64,000 bases of DNA from Muricea muricata (GCA_963855995.1 OY979717.1:61906243-61970242), one strand, 5' to 3'; counted from the stretch's first letter, positions 34,056-44,459 are shown. Program-made: numbers and translations. The notes: generated by a model from the letters alone, not told the origin.

Positions 34056-36094
34056 TTGAAAGATTTCTTGTCCATGCATAAATTAAATGTCAAGTTTTGA
34101 AGAATTAATTTATGCAACATTATAATATAATAAATCAAGAAAATTTTCAATTTCCACTTTTTCCTGTAAAATATCTGTACGATAAATAGCACTAGAAGCA
34201 AACATTTGCAATGTAAACCTAGGACATAGTTAGCATTCTTAATTTCGGGCAGGACAAGTAATCCTTCAAGTCTTAACAGACCTTACTCTTTTAGAGTTAG
34301 GTCTGTGAACAGGCTAAGTCAGATGGGATATGGTTCAAATGTGAGAGTTGAATTTGTAATGAATTATCAACTTAAAAAATAAGAAATGCTTATAGAATTC
34401 TTAAGTTCTTTATATCAAGGTAGATTTCAATTTCAACCAATTCTCATCCATCAGTTCGAAAATTCGAGTAGCTGCGTGTTTCTGTAGGAAGAATGATACA
34501 ATGCCTATGATAGACATTGTGCAACATAGACGAGATTTTCCTAAATATTTTGTGTATTATGTATATGACGTTATTTTTAATTATGTATGTGATTTTCTAA
34601 GTTGTGTGCTGAAATACTTCGCCAAAGATCAACCGTAGCTATATCAATCAAAGCTATTAAAAAGTTATATTTGATACAAAAATTCAAGACTTCTCAAAAA
34701 GAAACTCCAATGTTTAAAAAATACTGCAAATTTCCCTTCAAAGTTTAAAGTTTTTTGCATTAAATAGAACATTTTAATGGCTTTCATTTGATATACAGGT
34801 AGACTTATCGTTCCAATTTACTTATATTTTATGACTGAGGGTGACCATGAGCCTGACCTGAAAAAATCACTGGTAACTAAGGTGCAAAAATATCCCTGCA
34901 CAAAAGCTCTATTCTGAGTTTGCCAAAACATACATTTTTGTGCAACATTTGGTAAAGTTACATTACCCAACATAACACAACCAAGTAAAATAAATTACAT
35001 CAACACACACATGTTCTACAGCAATGGCTGAAGGGTTTAGGTCACGCTAAATTGGCAATCTACAAAAAATGGAAACTCATAATAGGCAGCTAATCTTGCA
35101 GGTTATGTCACAACTTGTTGCAACTTTATACAAATTTAATCGTTTTATAAAACACTAAACTGAACAGCCTGTATACTAGGACGTTTCACAATTGAAGGAA
35201 ATTTACTTTAAATTGATCACCACTATAGGGGTCTATCATTATGGCATACAATCTTCAAAGTTTCTGTGCGTGTTTGTACTGAATTCCCTCCTGAGGATAG
35301 CCCTAAGTTGAGGAAATAAGTTGTGGAAGCGCTGCAGTGAGTCAGTGAGATCTTACTTAAAATTAAGATGAAATTAATCAGACATATATGATGATAGATC
35401 AAGGTGTTCTTAACGTCTTGAAAATTAACCATGTCTCAAATTAACCAACTCTGAACCATGTTTGTGGGCCTTACTACAGTAGTTCGTGAAATTCTGGTCA
35501 CATTTTTCTGTTATCAAAGTTTTTCAGAGGTCGTTTAACTGTAAAATTATTGTAATAGCTATATGTTTAACTGAACAATTCACAATGTTTCTCAATCACC
35601 AGATTTTCCAATAATTTATACTTGCCACATTGCTTTAAGCAAGTAACATTTAGCGTCTCTGAGAAAGTAGAATAAATATTGATCGTATAATTTGAAAATA
35701 CACCAAATTTTGTAGCATCTGTGCACTAAAATATTGATGATTTTGCTAAAAAATCACAGCCGGTAGAAACTGATTTACTCCACCAGAGATGCGTCTTTAC
35801 CTTGGATCGAGCCGTGTCGCAGTCGAAACGTGTTGCACTTTAAAATCTTTTTTGAAATTCAACAGAGAATTCTCAGCTCTTGTTTATAAGCTTTGACATA
35901 TTATTTGTCGGGATTAATAGTGGTTTTGATTTCTTAGTATGAAATGTCAATTTCATAAAAAAATTTGTAAAATTAGACATTAAAATAGGACATTTTATAG
36001 CAGATAAAGTAAGGGGACCTAAAAATTTTGTCTAGTAGTTCTTATCTAATTAAAAACTAAATTTTCCTAATTGATCTAGACTTAATTGAACAAA

Positions 36095-37096
36095 ATGAGT
36101 TCTCGTGTCAATGATTTGCTGCGAAGAAGAAATGATCCTGGTTATCTTAACTGGCTGGCTGTCGCTGATGCTCTTATGTTCCTCAGTGATGGTCTCCGAC
36201 CGCATGCAGAGAATAAAATGAAGGAACTCCATGCTTTAATTACAACAAATGTTGGCGGACCTGGAGTAAGATGCCCTTGCAGTTGGAAAGAAAATGGAAA
36301 AAAATCGAAATCAAACCCTCATGGAGGAAGAGCGCCTTGCGCTTGGGCACAACAATTGAAGAATTTTCACAATTTCTACAACAAGAGTGCTATTCCTTGG
36401 CATCAAAGTCTTAGTAGCCAATGGCATGATCCAGTCAACGGATACTGGGAGATCGCAAAGTTATTCATGTGTGATTTGGGAAAAAATTGGGCAACAGTTA
36501 AAGATGCGAAATGTACTGATGTTGGACCCCTTCTTAACTTGCTAAGATTTTGTAAGTATTTTAAAATCCAGCATTCTTCATTGGATGCTGTTAAAGATTG
36601 GCGTAATAAATGTGCTCATGCACCAGAGCGAACACTTAGCGACATTGATAAGCGAAATGCCTTTAAAGACATTGAAATTTTATTGAATGATCCTGAGCTG
36701 ACTGGGATCAAAGAAGTTCAAGACGTCCGCTCCATTATCAAGAAGACAGAAACGGCAGATATCTCAATATTACAAAATGATGAGTTAAAGATTATTCAAG
36801 AATTTTCGCGCGAATGTCAAATTGAAACACAAGCAGAAATTAGGGAAGTTTCAGAAAAGATCGACAAATTGGAAGGCGTTGTGAACGAATTGACAAAAAG
36901 TGTTTATAAACTATTCGAAGGTGCAGAGAAAGTGGTTAGATGTTCGGTTTCTGCTTTTCCATTGGCACTTTTATTCGCAGTGTCTTTCACTGTACGCAAG
37001 ATCCCCGGAATGTTGTGGTCTTTAATGGTATTTTACATGTTTTCTCAAGTTGGGGAGAGAAATGTGATGATAGATTATGGTAAGGTAGCCTTTTGA
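36095..37096 (+). CDS. DZIP3-type HEPN domain protein with C-terminal membrane segment
   Basis: Intact frame of 333 residues from ATG 36,095. The N-terminal about 220 residues match the HEPN-like domain of DZIP3/hRUL138-type proteins that are expanded in cnidarians: LNWLAVADALMFLSDGLRPH, CPCSWKENGKK, CAWAQQLKNFHNFYNKS, IPWHQS, YWEIAKLFMCDLGKNWATVK, LLNLLRFCKYFKI, then DWRNKCAHAP with the R-x4-H motif (R170, H175) seen in HEPN ribonucleases, and TETADISILQNDELKIIQEF. A short coiled coil (about 240-275) is followed by a hydrophobic segment SAFPLALLFAVSFTV (about 285-300) and a second, MLWSLMVFYMF. HEPN proteins often cut or bind RNA in defence; here that is inference. A good splice donor (GTAAGG at 37,080) near the end means the frame may continue by splicing rather than stop at 37,096. 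Confidence 0.8.
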   Translation: MSSRVNDLLRRRNDPGYLNWLAVADALMFLSDGLRPHAENKMKELHALITTNVGGPGVRCPCSWKENGKKSKSNPHGGRAPCAWAQQLKNFHNFYNKSAIPWHQSLSSQWHDPVNGYWEIAKLFMCDLGKNWATVKDAKCTDVGPLLNLLRFCKYFKIQHSSLDAVKDWRNKCAHAPERTLSDIDKRNAFKDIEILLNDPELTGIKEVQDVRSIIKKTETADISILQNDELKIIQEFSRECQIETQAEIREVSEKIDKLEGVVNELTKSVYKLFEGAEKVVRCSVSAFPLALLFAVSFTVRKIPGMLWSLMVFYMFSQVGERNVMIDYGKVAF

Positions 37097-37173
37097 GTTG
37101 ATCCTTATTCCTTAAGGTTGCAAGGATCAAACGATTTTCCATTGTTTTATTCGTAACTTTAGGAACGATTCTG

Positions 37174-37301
37174 ATGCAGTTAAATGCAATTTAACTAAGT
37201 TAACAACAAAGAGTGAAGTTGGTGCGGCAGTAATTATGGTCAGTGATATTTAACATACTAGCATCAGTGAACTCAATATTTTCAATATCTGGAACGATAA
37301 C
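37174..37301. repeat. Fragment shared with the DIRS element
   Basis: 37,174-37,264 is the same as 49,680-49,770, the link between B1 and A2 inside the DIRS element. 37,264-37,301 is the reverse complement of 44,418-44,457, the sequence just left of A1. The two pieces are side by side here but 5 kb apart and in opposite orientation at the element. Confidence 0.85.
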
Positions 37302-39129
37302 AGCGAGCGAAAAGTGAAGCCAAAAATGACGTATGCTAGCGTCATCATTCGCCATTAAGTAAGGCTTAGTCTTCCGCGCGGTCAACTAATCATTTGTCTG
37401 TTGTCGTGGTGGGGTTCGGATTCGGATCTCATTCTTTGATAAATATTACTGTATTTTCGAATTTCCCTAAAACTTATTGGATCGATGAAAGTTTCTCAAA
37501 ACATGGATCAAGAATTACCTTCGTTTAAGGTACGTTTGAGCTCTTCTGTTTGTAAACTCATGATATGAACCCAATAAATCATATAAAGGAAAAAAAAGGT
37601 TTAATTTCTAATGTTAACTTGTTTATATGAATGTCAAAAATCAATACAAAAATGTTATTCACATGTGGTATTGATGTAACGACTGATTACTGTGTAATGT
37701 TCCATACAGTTTATTAGGAGGTGATGCATTAGATGCTTATTGAATAAGAGTTCTTCAGACAGCTACTGTATCTTAATATTTAAGTCATTTGCTTGTGAAT
37801 TTTTGTCATCACCATCTATGATCACTTAATACCAAAGCAAACGTTGGGGAATATTTAGACTTTTTGAAAAGTTTAAATTCCTTATTACTGATAAAATTAA
37901 GGACATAGAAAGTCTAAGATATTTAATACAGACTTGATTCCAGTGGAAAAAAGTCAAAATGCCCCATAATAATAGATTTTTCACTAATTATTTTTCAACA
38001 CTCTAAGTCAAAACTGGAATATTCAAAATGAAGGAATTTTGGCTCAGCTTTCTTTGGTAATGCTCATTTGAAAGAGGAGGCTGCAGTCAAGTTGCTATTA
38101 AATACAGAATGAACATTTGACTTGTTCAGGAGTAATGTGATGAGGAAACTGCTGATGTATCCCAATATTCTATATTAGCTTAAATTAAACAAATTTAAAA
38201 CAGAATTCCAGTTTTTATTTTTATCCATTGTAGCTGCTATATGTTGTGAAAATTGGCTTTCTAGTCTACTTACTAAAGAATCATTCACTGACTGTAGAGC
38301 TAAGTGAGGCTAAGAGCCATTGGACTATATAGTAGAGTTTATTTGAAACTATTATATTCTAATTCTTGTACATTTCTAGAAATGTCATATACCATATTAA
38401 ATGGCTAGAGATGGCAGAGCAGTGGATTGAAGGGGTCAGTGGCAGAGTTCTCTAGGAGAAGCTTGAAGAAATCCAATAAAAACATTGAGAATTGTAGTGT
38501 TCAGTCTGTCAGGAACCAGGAAATACAATCAATTTCAAATCCATTGGGTAGCACTGATTATAATTTACTGCTATTCAATCTCAAATTAAGTACAAGGACA
38601 TTATTCCCCCATGAGCTGCATCCCATATGGTGCCATTTCATTTCATTTTCCTAAAATAGCATACTTTTTGTACAGTTAAGCTGAGTTGTGTTGCAATCAA
38701 CTGTTTATTTCACTGCATAGTTTTAATGCATCAGTGACTGCAGAAGATTGATAAATGGGGAGGGGGTGATATTCATATGTTTGTCTTCTGTATTACTTAT
38801 CTTTTTGAAAAAAAATTATGGAACCTTGGTGAATACAAAAATATGAAAATACATGAACATTACACCCCTCCCCCATGCTTGTCAATCTTTTGCTGTCTCT
38901 GCATACATCAATACTTCGCCTTTCATGGCTCCACTGCATACCAATTGTTAGCTACTAGGAGCAATTACAGTCCCACACAGAAAAAATTTCTCTTCAAATG
39001 TATTTTATGTTATTTATTTTTCTGTGCTATCAAGTTTGTCTAGTTAGCTACTCTATTTTCTTTTTCAAAACCTTGTATTAGGTCTTGAGAGCTTTATTTG
39101 AACAAGAATATCTCAAGTAGAAACCTAAT
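37302..39129. other. Non-coding stretch with one possible small exon
   Basis: At 37,485-37,529 an ATG frame (MKVSQNMDQELPSFK) ends exactly at a GTACGT donor, as a first coding exon would, but no matching downstream exon was found. Other frames are short and featureless. Confidence 0.3.
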
Positions 39130-39134
39130 ACCTA
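39130..39134. repeat. Target-site duplication of BEL element (left)
   Basis: ACCTA immediately before the left LTR; the same five bases follow the right LTR at 43,657-43,661. Confidence 0.9.
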
Positions 39135-39331
39135 TGTATTAGAGTAGAAATATATATGACGGAGAATAAGCTTGGTTTTATCCTTTACTGATGAAATAAC
39201 AAGACTAACGATACAATGGTTTGATATAAACTATATTAGATTGTTTAGTTCGAAGAGCACATGCAAAAGAGGTTGGACACGCATGCGTCAACTGATCTCA
39301 ATATGTGTATGTTTAGTTTGTTTCTTCGACA
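39135..39331 (-). repeat. BEL/Pao LTR (3' LTR by element orientation)
   Basis: 197 bases, TG...CA ends (TGTATTAGAG to CTTCGACA). Compared with 43,460-43,656 there is a single base difference (GACGGAGAATAAG against GACGGAAAATAAG). The integrase reading frame ends 18 bases inside this LTR. Confidence 0.95.
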
Positions 39332-39921
39332 TCCTCCGGGGGGCGGCGTAAGGTTTTCGTCCATTCCGAAATTCTGCTGGTTGCTCTTGTTGCTGCTGCT
39401 CTTTTGGATTTTTCTCTGGTCGATTCTTCCTTCCCCCCAGAACGATCTACATCGGGTTGTTCTTGACGATCGCTTGTTTCCTTCGACGTGCTTTCGCTTG
39501 CTGATAATTCTAAAGGATAAAGCTTACAAATTGGTCTGTTCGTGTGTCCCGTACTTGTTCGAATCTTAGCTGCACGAATAAGATCATCTCCTCCTTTGAT
39601 CAGATCGTCAACTACTGCTAATCTCCAACTGGATCGGGGACCATCATCATGAACTAGGACTACGTCCCCCCTTTTGATGGTTTGCTTGTTGTCTCCGCTA
39701 GAACGATGGTATTCGCGTAATGACGTTAGGTATTCGTGTCGCCATCTTCTCCAAAACCTTTGCAAGATAACAGCTTGTAATTTCACTCGACGTTGAACAT
39801 CTGATTCAGTTCCATAATCGGGGTCGGCCAACTCCTCAGGCGAGATTGGAGTATCAAATGGTAATGAGGTAATTCTTCTTCCGTACAGTAAGTGGGATGG
39901 AGTTAACGGTTCTGCGTCGTT
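39313..39921 (-). CDS. BEL/Pao integrase C-terminal domain (separated by LINE insertion)
   Basis: Frame reading NDAEPLTPSHLLYGRRI at its start, through RFWRRWRHEYLTSLRE, KRGDVVLVHDDGPRSSWRLA and the terminal ICKLYPLEL, all hallmarks of the BEL/Pao integrase tail that precedes the 3' LTR. It continues the core domain that stops at 41,098 once the nested LINE is discounted. Cannot be expressed as part of the polyprotein in its present state. Confidence 0.85.
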   Translation of the reverse strand, partial: NDAEPLTPSHLLYGRRITSLPFDTPISPEELADPDYGTESDVQRRVKLQAVILQRFWRRWRHEYLTSLREYHRSSGDNKQTIKRGDVVLVHDDGPRSSWRLAVVDDLIKGGDDLIRAAKIRTSTGHTNRPICKLYPLELSASESTSKETSDRQEQPDVDRSGGKEESTREKSKRAAATRATSRISEWTKTLRRPPEDVEETN

Positions 39922-39926
39922 GATAT

Positions 39927-41092
39927 TTATTATTATTATTTTATTATTATTATTATTATTACGATATTTAAACACGGTACTATTTCACAATATATAAAAT
40001 ATTTACAAAAAAGGAAAAAAAAGAGTGATCTTCCAATAGGCCGTGTGCTAAACTATTATATAAATATTAAAAAAATTTATTGCTTATCAATCTGTAATTG
40101 TTTTATCTTACTCTTAAAAGTTGATAAACCTTTTTGCGACTTCAATTCAATTGGAAGATTATTCCAAGTTTCCGCACCTCTGTAGCCAAATGATTTTTTC
40201 ATAGCATTAGTGTTTGGCATTGGCAATGCGTAATTATATTCTCTTTGTCTCGTGTTATGATAATGGACTTGCTGAGTGTTAACAAAAATATCTTGTAAGT
40301 AATTTGGTAGCATTTTATGTTTGATCTTGTACATCACTACAGCAAGTTGTTGTTCTCTTCTAGTTTGTAGGTCGAAAAATCCTGCCTTATTTAGAATATC
40401 TTTTGATCGCGTTTCATATCCTTCACGGGAAATTATGCGAAACGCTCGGTTTTGAAGACGCTGAAGTTTATCTGATAAAACCTTTCCTAGGCAACCCCAA
40501 ACTTGTGAGCAATAATCAAAGTGTGGTTGGATGATAGATTTGTAAATAATTATTAGAGTATTATAGTCAACTATATCACGCAATTTTCTTATAATGCTTA
40601 GACCCGAGTTAACTTTTTTCGTAATTTTGTCAACCTGGGCCGACCAAGATAAAGTGTCATCGATCATTAGACCTAGAGACTTGGCCACATTGACTTTTTT
40701 TATCTCAACACCTGCAATACAGATTGAGGGTTCTTGTTCAACTTGGCCAAGTCTTCTATTACTGCCTATGACCATGAATTCAGTTTTATTATTGTTCAAA
40801 GTTAATTTATTGGCCGACATCCAAGTGGAAACATTTAGTAAATCTGCGTTAAGATTCTCCAAAATTACGCTAATGTCACTATTAGATGTTGTAATTTGTG
40901 TGTCATCGGCGAACATATCTGGTTTTGTATGTCTTAAACATTTTGGGAAATCATTAATGTAGATCAAGAACAATAATGGACCTAATCCCGAGCCTTGTGG
41001 TATTCCAGTTGTAACAGTTAAAGGATTTGACAAGTGACCATTGACTTGGCAATATTGAATTCGATCTGATAAATAAGACTTAATCCAATTAA
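39927..41092 (-). mobile_element. 5'-truncated LINE inserted in the BEL integrase
   Basis: It holds the C-terminal half of a non-LTR reverse transcriptase (41,033-40,077) and ends in an AT-rich (TAA)n/(TTA)n tail at 39,927-39,960, as in CR1/L2-like LINEs. The flanking GATAT at 39,922-39,926 and 41,093-41,097 is the apparent target duplication. The host frame reads VPSD on one side and NDAEPL on the other, so the insertion point is exact. Confidence 0.88.
40077..41033 (-). CDS. LINE reverse transcriptase, C-terminal part
   Basis: 318 codons without a stop. Contains GIPQGSGLGPLLFLIYINDF, the catalytic FADDTQI (Y replaced by F in the usual YADD, which is common), the WMSANKLTLNNNKTEFM block, LGLMIDDTLSW, and the C-terminal tail GYETRSKDILNKAG...LPNYLQDIF...NNLPIELKS typical of jockey/CR1-clade proteins. 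The endonuclease and the N-terminal reverse transcriptase fingers are absent by 5' truncation, so the copy is inactive although its frame is intact, consistent with recent arrival. Confidence 0.9.
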   Translation of the reverse strand: MSNPLTVTTGIPQGSGLGPLLFLIYINDFPKCLRHTKPDMFADDTQITTSNSDISVILENLNADLLNVSTWMSANKLTLNNNKTEFMVIGSNRRLGQVEQEPSICIAGVEIKKVNVAKSLGLMIDDTLSWSAQVDKITKKVNSGLSIIRKLRDIVDYNTLIIIYKSIIQPHFDYCSQVWGCLGKVLSDKLQRLQNRAFRIISREGYETRSKDILNKAGFFDLQTRREQQLAVVMYKIKHKMLPNYLQDIFVNTQQVHYHNTRQREYNYALPMPNTNAMKKSFGYRGAETWNNLPIELKSQKGLSTFKSKIKQLQIDKQ

Positions 41093-41097
41093 GATAT

Positions 41098-42865
41098 CAC
41101 TCGGTACAAATGTAATCGGGCGATCATTCAGGATAGCTTCAACTTCAACAATTAGAGTTTGGAGTTCTTCTAGTGTCACTAATGTCCGACCGAGCGTTTT
41201 CCTTATGACTGTTTTCGTCAAACCAATGAGACGTTCCCAAAAGCCCCCGTACCAAGGGGCTCGCTTGGGTATAAATTTCCACTCAACTCCTTGTCTACTG
41301 AAGGTTTCCTTTAGCGATAAGGATTCGAACAATCTCTTGAGAGTTTCTGCTGAGGCAAGGTAGGTGGAAGCATTGTCAAAGATCATGAGGTAGGGTAGAG
41401 ACTTACGACTAGAGAATCGACGAAATGCAAGAAGGAATTTCTCCTCTGAAAGGTTGGATACAATTTCCAAATGGATGGCTCTCGTAACTGCACATGTGAA
41501 AAGACAAATGTACGTTTTCTCTTCTCCGGAATGGGTTCTGACGAAAAGTGGTCCTGCAAAGTCCACTCCCGTCACTGTGAATGGTTTCGTTTCTTTGACT
41601 CTTATTGTTGGTAAAGGTGCAGGGTCTGGGACCTTAAAGGATGTACCGATAACTCTGCGACAGGTGACACAACGTCTAAGCAACTTCTTTACGAACTGCC
41701 TTATTGCGATTATCCAGTAACTTTGTCGAACTGCTGTTATCTAACTGTTGATACCTGAATGCAACTGTTTGTGATGAGCATCTAAGACGATCAGTTCCGC
41801 AAGCCTACAGTTTGGTGGAATTATGTACGGAAATCTGGTCAGTTCACTTAGTGGGGCGTTATGAATCCTGCCGCCGCAACGAAGATATCCTTCGGTGTCT
41901 AGGTATAGGCGAAGTTGTCTTACCAATGGTAAACGAGTGGATGATGGTGTTTTGAGGTTAGCGATTTCTTTGCTGTAATGACGATTTTGACAATTTTTTA
42001 TCCATACTTTCAAGGCTTCGCGTTTTTCGCTAGGAGTAATTGGTCCTTCAATTCTTGGTTCGGTTTTGGCAATGTTCTGTAAGAACCGATAAACGTATGT
42101 AGTGACCATTAGAAGTTTTTCTAGTGAACTGCATCGAGACATATCAATGATCAGGTGTATATCCACGGAATTCGTTTGTTTTTGGTTAGTTCCACTGGAG
42201 GCTGTATTCGGTGTTTCTGTCGTGTTTGCCTTCGTCTCGCTAACTTCAGACTCAAAAACTTCGGTTTCAAACAGAGAGAGGTTTATGGTTGACAACGGGT
42301 TCCACACAGGCCATTGTGTTTCTTGTAATAACCAGGTCGGTCCGTTGTTCCAAAGAGAAGACAATTGTAATTGCGAGGTTGTAATTCCACGGGTTAGCAA
42401 ATCAGCTGGGTTCTGATCTGTTGGGCAGTGGTTCCACGTCGACATGGGAAAGAGACCTTTCATTTCATTTATACGATGCATAACAAATTGCTTCAGCTTT
42501 CGATTGCTGTTGATCCAGTATAGAACTATTTCACTGTCCGACCAAATTTTTACCTTCAGGTTGGGATATCTGGGACTAAGTGTGTCCAATAGAAATTTAG
42601 CTAATCGTGTCCCGATCAGAGCGGCCATAAGCTCTAACTGAGGAAGGCTTAGTACCTTTAGACGTGCGACTCGAGACTTGGCCATGATAGGCGAGGATTG
42701 GTTTCCGTTAGTAAGGTAGGCTATACAACCATACGCTTTTGGACTTGCGTCAACAAATACATGGATGTACGTTGTGGAATTCTGTGCGGGATTTTGGGAG
42801 AAGTATTTTCTTTGGAATGTGACATTGGTTGCATCACTTAAATCTTTCGCGATGTGTAGCCATTT
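41098..42865 (-). pseudogene. BEL/Pao RNase H - integrase region with one stop codon
   Basis: The minus-strand frame begins just after the deletion join (KWLHIAKDLSDATNVTF, about 42,865). It continues with RNase H (VFVDASPKAYGCIAYL, LPQLELMAALIGTRLAKFL, IWSDSEIVLYWI, NPADLLTRG), the linker, and the integrase zinc-binding region (HKQLHSG...RRCVTCRRV). The core then reads FTVTGVDFAGPLFVR, SNLSEEKFLLAFRRF, MIFDNASTYL, WYGGFWERLIGLTK and NDRPITFVPSD, where the LINE interrupts. One TAG at 41,741-41,743 splits an otherwise continuous frame. Catalytic D, D and E of the integrase are present. Confidence 0.88.
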
Positions 42866-43439
42866 TGTCTTTAGCTGAAGGGGTAGTTGCAGGTAATGTT
42901 GGTGGATCTTCTGGGGTGTTTACTTGATGTTCTTGTTGCGGTTGTTCTACTACAGGGGGTTGACTGACTTCTTCTGACTGTGTGTTTCCAAGTGGGGTAT
43001 TATTTTGTTGAGCAACTTCAATGGTTGGGTTTGCATTTGTTGTAGTGTTCAATGGAGTTTGTATATTTGTACTTTGTGAGATAGCTTGGATAAATTCATG
43101 GGAAGGGTTGACTTGGGATAACTCAGTTGATACAAAATTATTAATACTTTGACTTATCTGAGCTGCTGCTTCATCGATCTGTTCCAGAATGTCCTCCGTC
43201 TCGAATATTTCTTTCTCAATTTCCTTTGGTTCTTCGATAGCGGCTGCAATTTTTTGGTCTAGTTCTTGAAGAATTGTTTTCTTTCTTGCTAATTGCTCCT
43301 TGATTAGGTTTAGGGATGCGATATCACTGTCCGTTAAAGATTCCTTTTGGATGATGCTCGATGCCTTCTTGAATGTTTGTGTTAGATGAGCTCGATAACC
43401 AGCTCGTGATGCTACGAATTTTGCAAGATTTTCCGCCAT
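42834..43439 (-). CDS. BEL/Pao gag N-terminal fragment
   Basis: 201 residues from an ATG 21 bases past the LTR. Starts MAENLAKFVASRAGYRAHLT, with a long coiled coil (about 25-110) that matches the DUF1759-type N-terminus of BEL/Pao polyproteins, followed by a Gln/Asn/Pro-rich linker. It then runs out of frame into the RNase H sequence and stops, because protease and reverse transcriptase have been deleted. Confidence 0.85.
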   Translation of the reverse strand: MAENLAKFVASRAGYRAHLTQTFKKASSIIQKESLTDSDIASLNLIKEQLARKKTILQELDQKIAAAIEEPKEIEKEIFETEDILEQIDEAAAQISQSINNFVSTELSQVNPSHEFIQAISQSTNIQTPLNTTTNANPTIEVAQQNNTPLGNTQSEEVSQPPVVEQPQQEHQVNTPEDPPTLPATTPSAKDKMATHRERFK

Positions 43440-43440
43440 A

Positions 43441-43459
43441 TCCTGGTCACGGCACCAAA
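43441..43459 (-). promoter_or_regulatory. Primer-binding site of the BEL element
   Basis: Immediately inside the 5' LTR, the minus strand reads TGGTGCCGTGACCAGGAT, beginning TGG as expected for pairing with a tRNA 3' CCA end. The tRNA species was not identified. Confidence 0.75.
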
Positions 43460-43656
43460 TGTATTAGAGTAGAAATATATATGACGGAAAATAAGCTTGG
43501 TTTTATCCTTTACTGATGAAATAACAAGACTAACGATACAATGGTTTGATATAAACTATATTAGATTGTTTAGTTCGAAGAGCACATGCAAAAGAGGTTG
43601 GACACGCATGCGTCAACTGATCTCAATATGTGTATGTTTAGTTTGTTTCTTCGACA
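43460..43656 (-). repeat. BEL/Pao LTR (5' LTR by element orientation)
   Basis: 197 bases, partner of 39,135-39,331, one difference. Followed by ACCTA (43,657-43,661). Confidence 0.95.
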
Positions 43657-43661
43657 ACCTA

Positions 43662-44459
43662 TTTTCACTTGTACACATAAAGAGATTATTTAAAACATGC
43701 TTTGTCTGCTTTAGCATTAGTAACAACTAGTTTACGTTTTGACACCCAGCCACGAAAATCACTACGGTTTAGATCCATTAATGTGGAAATGAACTTCCAT
43801 GTATCATCCCAATGTATTAAGATATACTGTACAAATGTGGTACAAAATAATTATGAATTGTATATCTCCAGGTATGTCTGAAAAATAGCTTACTTTTGAT
43901 GTAGTAAAACATTTAAAAATTGTAAAACGTTGTAAACACAGCCTTATTGGTTGATTTACTTGATTGTATGGCTCGATTTGTATTCCACAAAAACCTATAG
44001 AGCTTAATTTACAAGCTGGTGAAATAAAACGCTAACGATTTAAAAAAGTTACATACTTGTGACAAGATTTTTTCGAAACCATTTTTCTTCCGTACTGTGC
44101 CGGATTTTGTTTATATTGCGACATAACAAATATAGCTATTGCTTTTTTAATTTGATTGTTTTGCAGCAAACTCAATGCAGTAAATTTTAGGAGTAAAACA
44201 GTTTTTTCTCCTACTATGTATTGCATTGAGTCAGATTGAGTTTGCGATGCTTTTTGTGATTGCGTTTGAATTTATACCGGCCGTGTAACGGCTTGCAGAA
44301 AGGGCCTGAAACTGACGTCCAATCCGCGTAAACTCTGACGTTTGTGGGACTGAGACTGACGTCCAATCCGAGTCAAAGACTGGTGTTGGGACTTCATTGT
44401 TTTTCTGCTTGGATGACTGAATGTTATCGTTCCAGATATTGAAAATATTGAGTTCACTG
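43662..44459. other. Spacer between BEL and DIRS elements
   Basis: No recognised gene. Contains a repeated phrase ACTGACGTCCAATCCG twice (about 44,311 and 44,356) and, at its right end (44,418-44,457), an inverted copy of 37,264-37,301. Confidence 0.5.

Larger units (their letters stand above)
30342..35110 (+). repeat. Segmental duplication, copy A
   Basis: Starts in INO80C intron 3 just upstream of exon 4 and runs colinearly with 59,441-64,000 in the same orientation. Matching landmarks are exon 4, GGTGCGAGCCATCTAGG, exon 5, CGAGGCCTGACCCGCA, GTGTCGCCAATGACA, CACTAGCC(A/G)TCCACCATCTTGG, TCAGCGCCGTGGTTTATCAA and AGCTCTATTCTGAGTTTGCC. Copy A carries insertions missing from copy B: the 70-base repeat, an extra 85-base tandem unit and the foldback element at 33.8 kb. 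The true right end may extend beyond what copy B shows, because copy B runs off the window. Confidence 0.9.
31279..36094. other. Intergenic region after INO80C
   Basis: No supported protein gene. It holds the rest of segmental duplication copy A, an 85-base tandem pair, an inverted pair around 32,800/33,150 and the foldback element at 33,810-34,055. Around 35,790-35,850 the sequence TCGAGCCGTGTCGCAGTCGA then AACGT is reminiscent of decayed ribozyme-type repeats, but it lacks a CUGANGA core. Confidence 0.6.
39135..43656 (-). mobile_element. Young BEL/Pao LTR retrotransposon, internally deleted, with nested LINE
   Basis: Two 197-base LTRs differ at one position and are flanked by ACCTA target duplications, so insertion was recent. 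The coding strand is minus. From the right: LTR, primer-binding site, gag N-terminus (43,439-42,834), an abrupt join into RNase H, integrase zinc-binding and core regions (to 41,098), a nested LINE fragment (39,927-41,092), the integrase C-terminal domain (39,921-39,313), LTR. The gag C-terminus, protease and nearly all reverse transcriptase are missing. It lies about 2 kb downstream of the HEPN coding region, in the antisense direction to it. Confidence 0.93.

Noticed and set aside
35760..35860. Hammerhead ribozyme near 35.8 kb
   Set aside because: Has GTCGAAACGT but no CUGANGA core and no convincing helix II.
36086..36094. HEPN protein starting at 36,086
   Set aside because: The codon is TTG; the ATG at 36,095 is the first plausible start.
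43497..43730. 77-codon plus-strand frame
   Set aside because: Lies within the BEL LTR and its flank and is duplicated in the other LTR; a chance frame.
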